Below are positions 1 through 54,839 of a stretch of DNA of 64,000 bases, piece by piece (the stretch's first letter is position 1; every line of letters starts with the position of its first letter). The position numbers and the translations under genes are program-made. The notes under the pieces are model-generated. The model searched no databases. It saw nothing but the letters and a program-made list of their open reading frames with translations, and had not been told where the DNA came from. The DNA comes from Kuschelorhynchus macadamiae (Eukaryota > Arthropoda > Insecta > Coleoptera > Curculionidae): assembly GCA_030620095.1 (NCBI GenBank), contig JAUTXW010000358.1, positions 620,001-684,000 of the forward strand, read 5' to 3'.

Positions 1-165
1 ATATTGTATACATGTATGTATGTACACACCATTATATTATTTTATTTTATGACCTATATTATTAGTAATATTTTTATTATTTTTATCAAGGCTTTGTTAA
101 CAACTTCTAGTTAAAACAATAAAGCTATTTTTGACTTTGACTTGAATTTGAATTTAAAAATTTGA
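1..165 (+). mobile_element. 3' end of a CR1/Jockey-type LINE
   Basis: No coding sequence is visible. The stretch has a polyadenylation-like AATAAA followed by a short GACTTTGACTTGAATTTGAATT tail region near 118-163. The LINE at 21926-25960 ends with the same kind of AATAAA plus TTTGAATTTGAATTTC tail, which suggests a LINE 3' terminus in plus orientation. It is inferred only from this tail similarity, and the body of the element lies outside the window. Confidence 0.4.
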
Positions 166-315
166 ATGTTCTTAAAAGCTTGCGGCAAATTTTTAAAAGC
201 TCTGTGTTAATGTAAACTTAATTATTTTTTACTTTTCAGTTCAGGAATTTATAAATAAAAGCTTTTTTTAATATTTACTTACATTTATTTTATTATATAA
301 GGATTGTTTACTTAC

Positions 316-3300
316 CCAGTGACTGCACATTTCAATTTTTTAGGAGGGACAGGGGTCGGTTTGACATTAAACACTTTTTTAAAAACCACATCATGCGGAT
401 CATTGAGAAGAGTTACAAAAGTCCTTTCATAATATTGTTCTGGTTTTTTCCCATCATTTTCTGCTTTCTTCTCTAACCTATAAAAATCATAAAAATTGTG
501 TTAATAAATCATTCTAGTCCTTTGTGCTTAGTCACTGGAGCAGATTAGGGTTCAGATAGAAAAATGTAAAAACTATTTAGGCAATAAGTTCCTTGTACAG
601 ACTACCAAAAGCAAATATCATCAGGAAACATTAGGTAAATAATGCCTTCTGAAATTTTCTTCTTCTAGAGACAGACAAAGGAATGTCGTCTAAGGAAATA
701 TCTTATGGAGCGTCCAAGGCTCAATTCTTGGGCTTTTTTAAAATTGTTTGATCTATTTGTATGCCGACGAAACCTAAATGTACTTGTCTTAAGATAAATT
801 AAAATAAATCAAGTAATTCCACAATACTATTGTTTGGTATGCGAAAAGTAGAGGCAAGGCAACAATTTAGAAGTGAATTTGACGGTAACATCCTACAGTG
901 TTGTCAAAAAGCTAAAAATCTTGGTTTCTTATTTGATAAGAATATATGCTTCAGACCTCATACAAATCTGAAGAGCTTATGCCCCCTTGAAGAGTATCCA
1001 AATAGACATTTACTATCTATAGCACTAAAGATACAATTAAGTGCCATAACCACTTTAACTATGTAATGTGATATGAACCGTGTCTTGATAAAATCAATAT
1101 ATAATCTAATAAACATGAATTGACAATATTTCTAGAGTACAAAAATAGTGCTTGAGGTTTATATATGGCACAAGAAGGCGGAAACCAATGCCTTACAAGT
1201 TAAATGATACTAACTGGTTGATTATGGAGAAAAAATGAAAACTTCACAGCACGACCATATTTTATATTTTTTAATATTATACTTAATGAATTATAACATT
1301 AAAATACTATAATTAAGCAATATCCTGCATTATTGCTTGAAAAACTTTATTAAAATTGGCAATATCATTTGGTGAGGGATAAAATGTACACAAGGTATTT
1401 ACAGATAAATGATAAAAGATACATATTAATGCAAACAACAGTTTAATGTTTTGTACATGTAGAGAGAAAAATAAACACAATATTTACAGTTACTGCACAA
1501 TTATGTATTAACAATCCATAAGTTATTATTAGACCTTTTGAAGCAACTACTAAGACCAATCATCAACAATTTAAAAAACTTACTTTTTGTCATCAGCATT
1601 CATTTCTTCTATCAGAGGCATCCTTGTGGAAGCATACCTAATAATGGGACCAGAATATGCCTTCTTAGTGATCCTTTTAGTCTTCTTTTCACTCTCCATT
1701 TTTTGATATCTTTCCAATGATTTTAGGTTTTCCCGCTCTGTGATTTTTGCTTCCTCTGAAATTATAAATACAAGAGTATCTCAGAGAGAACATTCCAATC
1801 TTTTTAATTAACAATCTATAACATAAGAGAGGAGAAAACTTGTTTCTAATTTAATTTTAACTCCTTTTACTATACCCATATTTAATTCATAAAGGGAGAG
1901 AATTTCCATACTTACCCAAAAGTTCTTCCTGTGTGGGTATCCATTCCTCCTCTCTAGCTCTCTTTGGCTTTTTCTTCAACTCTTGATCTCTAACTTTTAT
2001 CCTGTGAGCTGTTTCAGCTGTTTTTGCTGCTGTTGACTTTCTCTTTGATTTACGCTCTGAAATTAATAAAAAATGAAGCTTAGCTTAGGTAAAACAAAAA
2101 TTAAAAAATCAAACCTCTTGACCTTAGGTACAGAAATCAGTAGACAAGTTTACTTTCTGAAAAACATATTAAAGATTTAAAAACATCCAAACAAAAAATA
2201 TATATTACCTGATAAATCACTATGTGCAGATAAGCTAGTCCTTATTTTGGAGGTCGAAGGTTTAGGTTTCGGTTTGGGCTTTTCTTTTGGAGCAGGAACA
2301 GGTTCCTGTAGGTTCGAAAATCAAAGTTTATATTTTAATCCGTGTTACTATGTGAAACTCTATTAAGGAGAAGCTACAGAAGATCCATCCATGTGGATGT
2401 AACTTAACATTCCAAGTCTTCCTGTTACTTATCCATAAATAAACTTTATATGTGTGAGTGTCAAAATATGCTAAGATATTATGAAAACTAAAGAAACACA
2501 TTTTTAAATAAAAAAGCCTAATCTGGTCTAACAAAAAAACCCAAGCTGATAATTAAATCAAAACTTAACAGTGCCTCAATTATATTAAGCAGTTCAATCC
2601 TGAGCCTGAGAAGCAAACAATTTTTTTATTAATAATGTATTGGTCAATTTTTATAGACATTTATTCTAGAAAGTCCATGCTTTTGTCTGTCTAATACTAG
2701 ATATGTTTATTAAAAATAGGAGCTGAGAGAGAATATTTGGACAGTCTATTCAATTTGTTAAGGTCAAAATGGTTATAAACCCTTTTTAAGATAGTAGTCA
2801 AATTTTTTAAAAAACATATATTTTAAAAACAGTCTTTGTGCTCTCTCGATACTTTTATTTGAGCTTTTACTCCAGACATTATAATGTGAAGATCAAATTA
2901 AACTTGCATGTTTTAATTTAAGTAACACAAGACAATCAAACCAATTTAAACAAACATCAACTTTGCTCAAGGGCCCCCTCATTAATAAAATATTCTTTGC
3001 TCTCAATATTTTATTTTATGTGCAAGACATTCTTAGCATTTTTTGGCATTAAGATTAAAATAATTGATCTTTTATCAGTCAACCACACTACTTTTATCCT
3101 GCAGTAAACAATCACAGTCATGAGCACTTATCACCTCTATAAAGAGTTTGAAGTCATCAGCAGACAGTAATCCATTAGAGTGTTTAACAACTCCCATATA
3201 TCATTAATTGCTATTAGAAATAAAATAGATCAAAAGAAAAAAAAATCCAACTTGGTTAACCAAAGATACAAAACTACAAGTCTTCATTCAAAAAAATGAA

Positions 3301-4228
3301 AAAATTCACCATGCAAGGTTTGAACTGCAGCCTTCCGAGTGACAACTAACTAGCTAATCACTAAAATCAGCTCTGCCTAAAAGTCAATATGGTTTCTTTA
3401 TATACGCATTAGTAGTCCTATATAGGGTTGCCAGATTTGCAGAAAGCAAAAGCGGGAGGATAGTTCTGTTCCTTCAGTTGGAAGGTTCTCTAAAATAAAT
3501 TGAAGAGCAAAAAAAAAGAAGGTCGTCAGCTTGTTATTGGATTCAACAATTCTAGCCTAGCCAAGAAAATTGTGAACTTGTGAAGTGAAGTCACCCAGGG
3601 TACGTTTTCATCAAGGTTTATTTGGTTGTTACAGGGACGAAATTGATTAAATTATATTCTTCATTCATTGTAACAACTCTTGTTTATTTCTCCTAAAGAG
3701 TGGGAGTTTTCAACCATTCGGCGAAAAGTGGGAGATATACATAAGGGGGAGACTCCTAAATCGGAAGGGTTGGCAACCCTAGCCCTATATCTATGGTTTG
3801 ACAAGGTGGATCTGTAGATTCTCCATTTTTCTTAATCAATATTTTACCTTGTATGCTTTTGTAATAAGTCTTCTTTTCTTTTTCTGGTTTTCCTCGTCAT
3901 TATCAGACACTGGTTCGTCATTCTCATCAATACTGAAATCTGAATCGACTACATCTTCTCCTTCCTCTTCAGCTCTAAAAAGCAAAAATACAATATACAG
4001 GTATTCAAAGATATATAAAAATGAGGTAAACAGTCTTTCTTGATCTTACGGTGATAGCAAGTAATGATAAACTACTGAAAATTGTATTTCTTACTCATAT
4101 TCATTATCTGATTCAGTTTCTTCGAATCCTCCATAATTTTGCTTGTAAAATTCATCTTGACATTCCTCTTCCTCATCCAAGAGTTTTGCCATGCGATTAC
4201 CCGCATTTGCTCGTTTTTCTCTTTCCAT
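316..4228 (-). CDS. VPS72: Vacuolar protein sorting-associated protein 72 / YL-1 (H2A.Z chaperone), 3'-partial gene
   Basis: YL-1 is a nuclear subunit of SWR1/SRCAP/Tip60-type remodellers that binds the H2A.Z-H2B dimer. Six coding exons with GT-AG borders keep one frame: 4095-4228, 3848-3974, 2209-2305, 1916-2056, 1584-1755 and 316-477 (833 nt, about 277 residues). The start ATG at 4228 opens MEREKRANAGNRMAKLLDEE, matching the YL-1 N-terminus (AGNRxxxLLxEEEExDEFY, then YGGFEE). An acidic stretch follows (exon 2, DSDFSIDENDEP, then KKKRRLITKAYK). Exon 5 carries the conserved AKITE..NLKSLERY and SGPIIRYAST blocks. Exon 6 ends at CAVTG, the start of the YL1_C domain, whose remainder must lie left of position 1. 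All introns are about 0.1-1.5 kb; several hold small repeat fragments. I saw no frameshift or stop. The upstream region starts only about 200 bp from a foldback repeat. Family assignment is from recognised sequence; function is by homology. Confidence 0.93.
810..1247 (+). pseudogene. LINE reverse-transcriptase C-terminal fragment in VPS72 intron 5
   Basis: Plus-strand translation gives a degenerate block with KNLGFLFDKNICFRPHTN, which resembles the conserved VKNLGVILDxxLxFxxHI segment after the RT fingers/palm of CR1/Jockey-type ORF2. Further on, in another frame near 1138-1237, CLRFIYGTRRRKPMPYKL matches the later QNxCLRFIFxxRRRxHI motif. Stops and a frameshift separate the two parts. It is antisense to VPS72 and wholly intronic, so it is a dead insertion. 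Confidence 0.65.
3305..3382 (-). repeat. tRNA-derived SINE-like fragment (VPS72 intron 2)
   Basis: On the minus strand an A-box-like GATTAGCTAGTTAG is followed about 30 nt later by a B-box-like GCAGTTCAAACC. This is the spacing of an internal pol III promoter. No clean acceptor stem or anticodon arm can be drawn, so it is more likely a degenerate SINE head than a tRNA gene. Confidence 0.35.
3424..3780. mobile_element. Short TIR element (MITE-like) in VPS72 intron 2
   Basis: A perfect 10-bp terminal inverted repeat AGGGTTGCCA starts at 3424 and its complement ends at 3780, bounding 357 bp without coding capacity. Inner flanks share GGGAG-rich stretches. No convincing target duplication was found, so the family is unknown. 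Confidence 0.5.
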
Positions 4229-4431
4229 CGTATTATTTATAATTAATACAATAGCTGACACAAACAACAATAAAATATAAACAAAATAAAAATTTGTTTT
4301 TTGTTTATCAACCCTTGTTCACAAAATCTTAACCTAAAAATTTCATTTTCAACTATTTTTCTTTCTTTCTTTTTCAAAATGGAGTCGGTGCCACTTTTTT
4401 GCTTTCAGCGCCATTTTCCAGCCCAATAGGC
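4229..4431 (-). promoter_or_regulatory. Probable VPS72 5' UTR/promoter segment
   Basis: This is the only unique sequence between the VPS72 start codon and the foldback element that begins at 4432. It contains two ATGG/CCAT-type motifs (AAAATGGAGTCGG near 4376 and GCGCCATTTTCC near 4409) resembling YY1/Pho sites. No TATA box is evident. Promoter activity is inferred from position only. Confidence 0.3.
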
Positions 4432-5722
4432 AGGATGTCCGGATGGCGAGCTCTTAGCTCCTAAACACCCCGAATTTTTCAAACAACTTTTTAATTTTTG
4501 AAATGCATCTTGGCTTCCACTAGATGCCCCTTGAGAGTACTACTGGTCGAATACGAGATGACCTTTTCTTTCAAGCTGTCCCCTTACCCCTCCCACTCAC
4601 GCCACATAGCGGCCATTACGCTAATATTCTATGTAGAACTGCGGCAGACAAACGGAATAGAATGCGGGAACAACTAGGCCTAACACGTTCACAGCGTCTG
4701 CTCCCTTTCTTGCGGGGTCGTTAGTTTCCACTCTGAGCGGTTGAGTCTCTCTTTTCCCCCCGAAATAAAGCAGCAAAACCGAACACGTGGAACCACTTAT
4801 GTTAATAACACAGAGGTCTGCTTTCGACGAGAGGAACCGGAAGACTCCTTTCAACTGTTTTTTTAATTCTTGGCGTCACGAGGCTTTACATTTTCCTGTG
4901 CTGCCATGTTCGAGTATTTAAAACAATCTCTATATTGTCTATTTATAAACATTTGTGGAAAATGCTATTTTACTTTTGTACTTCAGTTGTCAAAATTTGT
5001 ATTAAATAAAAACGTGTATAAGAATTAAAGAATATATTAACCGTTGACAATCTTTTTGACTTAAAGTTAGAACTGTTGTTTGAAAGTCATACATCCCCAA
5101 CATGGAACAATAATAAAATTGTTCTACTTTTACTAGCCTGTTAGAAGTAAACACTTTCCGCATTGATTTGGGTGCCGGCACAGTTCCATCGGCTAGATTG
5201 TTAATTCAATTATTTTGTCGCCGATCGTCGATACGCTTCCAATGTCAAACCCTACACCACGCTTAGGGGTATCAATGAAAAAGAAATATTTTTAGATTAG
5301 CAAGTACTCGGGCCTCGTGGAAGACAGACTTCTATGTATTTTATAGTATAAGTATTTCCACGTGTTCGGTTTTGCTATGCTGTTTTGGGGGAATATTTAA
5401 ACACTCAAAATGGAAACTAACAGTCCAGCTATAACAGACGCTGCGGCTGTGAACATATGAGGCCTAAAGTTATTCCTTCAGTCTATCCTGTTCGTCTGCC
5501 TTGTTCTACATAGAATATTAGCGTAATGGCCGCTATGTGGCGGGAGTGGGAGAGGTAAGAGGATAGCTTGAAAGAAAGGGTCATCTCGTGATATCAGTAG
5601 TAATCTCAAGGGGCACCTAGTGGAACCCAAGATGCATTTCAGTAATTAAAAGAGGTAAAATTAACAATTATTTTAAAGACTCAGAGTGTCCGGGAGTATA
5701 GAGCTCGCCATCCGGACATCCT
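4432..5722. mobile_element. Foldback element with about 400-bp inverted arms
   Basis: The outermost 22 bp at 4432-4453 (AGGATGTCCGGATGGC and on) are an exact reverse complement of 5701-5722. The arms continue with mismatches and small indels to about 4830 on the left and 5315 on the right; for example the ATAGCGGCCATTACGCTAAT block near 4605-4625 recurs inverted near 5521-5540. The roughly 480-bp centre has no transposase. It sits directly upstream of VPS72 and could influence its promoter. No target duplication is clear. Confidence 0.75.
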
Positions 5723-5857
5723 ACCGATAACGTCTCCAAATTGGAATAAGGTGTAAATCATCTGGGATGGTATGCTCCAGCTCTGACTAAGCCCCGGGCG
5801 GAGATCAATCTGTCGACTGCTTTGTAGTAAAGCCAATATGTCCTGTTATGTACCAGG

Positions 5858-7012
5858 CAGTGTTACCAATTAGCGGATTAAAATCCGATTTATGGATATT
5901 TTCAGAGTGAGTGGGTTTTTTTCGGATTTTAAAATATTTCGGAGTTTTTTCGGATATTTTAGTAAAAAGTGCATATTTGGCGAATTTTTGGGTTCAAATA
6001 TAGACTATGCAAAACAAAGGACGACAATCGGGAAATTTAATACAAATTTCGGGAAGACTGAATAGGTACAGTCGGCAACTGCGCAATATCTATCGAGTCG
6101 ATACTTCTTGCTCCTCCCTATTAAAACGGGTTGCGAAACTGACAAATATGTGTTTTATTTAGGACTGCCATCCTTCTCTAACGCATTATTTAAATGGCAA
6201 TAAATAACAAATGAAAGACGGATGTTCGAAGCAAATAGCCAACACTTGTTATTCCTTGATTTTTATATATATATAAAAATACTATTTGTTCCTTGTTCTT
6301 TTATTCCTAGTTTTTGTATTATTCTACCTGTACATACTTTTTTCAAGTACCTGATTATGACTGTGGTTTATACTAAATTTAAATAAACCTAAGCGACACG
6401 GATCCGGAATACAATTGCTAATTTGATTGGCTAATTTCCGTCACGTTTTTAATGCGGACATCTAAGGTGCGGACACATTGAAGATTATTTTAAGAACGCA
6501 TAAATCCTGTATATTCTCAGTGGTGTTGATCGCGGCATTTTGCTTAATTATTAGAGATATCAGAGTAAGTTCGTTAAACTTTGACCGAGAAACAGTGGCA
6601 CTAAAATCTATAGTAAAAAATACATATTAGGTTAGGCTAGTATTGGTTAGGTTTGCTGTAAAGTATTCCGAGTCTATATTAAAGCAAGCATTTAATCATA
6701 ATCATGAAAAAATATGGCAACACTGTAAAATATACTAGATTTTAGCTTCTGATCATTTCGGTCAAAGGTTTAACTGGTATATTTTCCGTAATTTCGAACA
6801 GCAAATTTAAAAAAACAATATACAGAATTTTTTATAGTTAATAAGTGGTCTACATATTTAACAATATGAAAACTTTTTTTAAGGCATCCCTATCGATAAT
6901 TTAATTTTATCGACAAGTGTTCAGCTAATTCATTTCCGTTCATAATCGGATAAAAATCGGATTTTTTGAGAGGAATTGTGGATATTTTCGTGTCGGAGCA
7001 TTGGTAACACTG
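5858..7012. mobile_element. Non-autonomous hAT element with 8-bp TSD
   Basis: The termini are CAGTGTTACCAAT at 5858-5870 and its exact complement at 7000-7012. They are flanked by identical 8-bp duplications GTACCAGG at 5850-5857 and 7013-7020. CAG-initial TIRs plus 8-bp TSDs are the hAT signature. Subterminal copies of a CGGATTTT/GGATATTTT motif occur near both ends. No transposase ORF remains in the 1155 bp. The insertion splits a minus-strand ORF. Confidence 0.85.
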
Positions 7013-7246
7013 GTACCAGGATAAACAGGAATCATTTAAGTACACATCTGTAGTACAAATATTGGAGATAATTTTGAAGATGGGGTTTTTGGGTGTTTTG
7101 TTAGATACTTTTTTGAAATGTAGGTTATAAACGGTAATATTTAGTTCCAACAAATTATCACCCATTTTTGTACCACAAATTTGTACTTCTTTTTTAAGTT
7201 CCGTTTTTGTTGGATAGTCTACGTTAAACATTGACGGAAGTTCCAT
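7013..7246 (-). CDS. Unidentified ORF, interrupted by the hAT insertion
   Basis: An ATG at 7246 in a good context (ACAATGG) opens MELPSMFNVDYPTKTELKKE and runs 78 codons to the TSD of the hAT at 7013. Reading continues in frame into the element and stops at 6890, so the last 40 residues of the apparent 118-residue ORF are transposon. Beyond the other TSD copy the original frame continues only to a TGA at about 5806. An alternative frame shifted by one reads LYYKAVDRLISARGLVRAG, which looks protein-like, so an additional frameshift is possible. I do not recognise the family. It lies about 400 bp downstream of torsin A on the same strand, so it may be a separate decayed gene or repeat-derived. 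Confidence 0.4.
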
Positions 7247-7640
7247 TGTATTCCAAGCCTTACGAAATAATTAAAAACTTACTTGTGTGTATTTAAACAA
7301 AATATGAAAAAAAAAACATATTTATTCAAAGGTTGACAAAATAGATTATTAATTGTACAAAGATTTCAGTTTTACTAAAATAAATGAGTGCTGTTAAATT
7401 CGCAAAAAAATAGTTTCCACGGGAACATGCAAAAATGTTTATAAAAAAAATTATACAAATAAACATATCATACAGTTTTAGAAAATCTGTAAAGCATTTG
7501 AATGCAGTTAACATCAGTCATCAAGTTATATTACAAAAAAGTTTTTTTTTTGTCAAAATTTGTACACTTGTCATGTTTAATTTTTAGATATCTTAATATC
7601 CTGTGGTTTCTTTCTGGAATGTGCTTGTCCTAAATTGAAG

Positions 7641-50083
<42,443 letters not shown>

Positions 50084-50333
50084 AATAAAATTTACACCTA
50101 ATCCTAATTAACCGCTTAGTATACTACTTTATCTCTTTCTATATCATTTTATGCAATCTTATCTGTACTTATTTTCGTCATTTTTATATATTTTTTCGAG
50201 ATTGCAGGTAATGGATTACTGGTTAATTTTTGATAAGGGTTAAATAGGTTGGACAAGTTTTAAAATTCATCCATGGCTTCATCTCTAGGACCGTTTAGTT
50301 TTTTGGAAAAATTGAAGGACATAACCAAATTTT

Positions 50334-50347
50334 ATATATATATATAT

Positions 50348-50397
<50 letters not shown>
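50334..50397. repeat. (TA)n microsatellite
   Basis: TA tract with one small interruption near 50348, upstream of torsin A. Confidence 0.95.
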
Positions 50398-50398
<1 letters not shown>

Positions 50399-50400
50399 CG

Positions 50401-50795
50401 GTCATCCCAAAGAATCCATTTTCTGCTATATACTAGTTCTAACCGCGTTATATATTTTCTACTTTTGATTTACTACTCTTGGGTTATGAGTTTCGCTACA
50501 GGTGGCTATATGCTGCTCCGTGGTAAATAGAGTATCAAGTCCGGCGTAGATTTCGGATGTTTTCTTGGTAATCACAAATGTCGGTTTTGCTCCTGTTGGT
50601 GCCTCTGGTATTGTTTTGTGTATTCATTTTGACACTAGTTGTACTCGTGTTTCAACTAGTTGATTGTACTGATGAAGACCTTAAGTCAGAAACACGTGTC
50701 TATGGTTAGCCAAATTCCATTGCTTTAGCTGTCATCCCAAAGAATCCATTTTCTGCTATATACTAGTTCTAACCGCGTTATATATTTTCTACTTT

Positions 50796-50797
<2 letters not shown>
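50401..50797 (+). mobile_element. Retrozyme/Penelope-end-like unit between direct repeats
   Basis: A block of about 68 bp beginning GTCATCCCAAAGAATCC occurs at 50402-50469 and again at 50731-50797. It is followed the second time by a TA tract. Between the copies lies a hammerhead-like core. Direct repeats with a hammerhead and no ORF suggest a non-autonomous retroelement. Confidence 0.45.
50662..50710 (+). ncRNA. Hammerhead-ribozyme-like motif
   Basis: CTGATGA (50669-50675), a GAC/GTC stem II with loop, then GAAAC (50689-50693), palindromic ACACGTGT as a minimal stem III, and GTC (50698-50700). Sequences just outside can pair weakly as stem I (GATTGTA with TATGGTT, wobbles included). All conserved core boxes are present; folding is by eye. 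Confidence 0.65.
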
Positions 50798-53309
<2,512 letters not shown>

Positions 53310-53570
53310 TATATATAAAACCAACCTGGTTTATATCCTGACAAAAAGGAATGAAAGATTTATGAATATGAAATGATTTCCGGTTCCTGCAACCGGAAAG
53401 AGTTGCGGGAAAATTCCACTAAATGGCATTTAAATAAACAAAACCTTCAATCGCCGGCGAATCAGCTAGATTTCAATCCTAATGCACTTGTGTACTGTCC
53501 CTAGCGACCTTTGTTCAAAACATTATTTATTTCCGTAGAGTGTAAATATGTTTTATTGAATGTTCAGCAT

Positions 53571-53650
53571 GGGCTTCATTAGCTCAGCTGTATGTTACCC
53601 GCGTTTCAATGTGGTGACGAGTGTTCGAATCTCCGTTAAGGCAGACGACT
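53571..53650 (+). repeat. tRNA-derived SINE-like head
   Basis: A-box-like TTAGCTCAGCTG (53579-53590) and B-box-like GTGTTCGAATCTC (53621-53633) are about 30 nt apart, as in tRNAs. Stems are mispaired and no CCA or clean acceptor is present, so a SINE or tRNA pseudogene is more likely than a functional tRNA. Confidence 0.45.
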
Positions 53651-54607
53651 AGCTAAGTTTTTTTTTAATCCTGTTTAGGACTGGTTAGATTTGCCGTAAA
53701 GTACAGCGCGCAAACAAAATTCCAAGTTTATATTAAAGCAAGAATTCCGTTAATAACTGCACTAGGTATTGAAATCTCAATACTCAAATACAGCAAACCT
53801 AACCTATCCTATATTAACCTAATCCGCAATTTTATTAATTATATGTTTTGTTAAAAGATTAAAAATATATATACACCTGAACGGGCATTAGAAGACATAC
53901 GCCTCGCATCCTAAGCCTAGTTTCCCACCACCAAGCCAGGAAGCCCATGCTGAACATTCATCAAATCTTGCTTATACACCGCGGAAATAAACGATGAACC
54001 AATAGGAAGCACTTTGAATAATCTGCGTTGTGATTGGTATGATTCGCCGGTAATTGTCTTGTCCCAAATTGGCCACTCTTCTCTCCAAAATTGGAGGCAT
54101 TTCTATAAAAATGTCGCCCCGGGCTGTAAGACAATGCAGATCAAATTCATACAGTTGAGAAGCATATTAATTAATTCAAGGCAGTGTCCTTCGACCATTA
54201 CTTTTGTCCATTTATACAGCGGATTTTAGCATATATTTAGGTTTTTAACGCCACACCAATATGCTGATAATTTCCAGCTCTATTATTCTTTTGTTTGATT
54301 ATGTTTCGACGGAAAATAGAATTAACATTGACTTATGTACTATTTTCAACATTTCTTCTACAAATAATACGAAATAAAACTTATTACATACATATTATGA
54401 TTATGTACTTTCCGATTAAGTTTTAGGCTAGTTTTTCATTTGTTTTTATTTGTGTATAATTTTTATTAATATATGTACTTGATGTTGTGCTTTGTGTATT
54501 TTTTAACACAATTTAACATTGTGTCCCAGTAATTCGGATTTGGCGATAATCCCGATTGCCCCCGTTTTAATTGATCCGGATTATGGAGTCTATACTATAG
54601 TACTATA
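53651..54607. other. Intergenic stretch with no recognised feature
   Basis: Between torsin A and B. It may include the SINE body; no coding or inverted structure was found. Confidence 0.4.
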
Positions 54608-54608
54608 T

Positions 54609-54701
<93 letters not shown>

Positions 54702-54714
54702 ATATTTATATATA
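54609..54714. repeat. (TA)n microsatellite
   Basis: About 105 bp, lightly interrupted, abutting ACCGGGTGTCAAC, a diverged mariner-like terminus. Confidence 0.95.
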
Positions 54715-54839
54715 CCGGGTGTCAACGATATCGTTTTACACGATGCCATTCAATTGCTTTTTAGGTTAGGATTTTTTTATTTGGGTTAACGAAATATGGT
54801 ATTAAGACACATATTTTTCATGAAAAAACAATTGAATAT

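Noticed and set aside
1538..4242. Plus-strand ORFs in the VPS72 region
   Set aside because: They overlap VPS72 exons in antisense; the minus-strand exons explain the sequence.
53571..53650. Functional tRNA gene
   Set aside because: A and B boxes are present, but acceptor and T stems do not pair well; treated as SINE-like.
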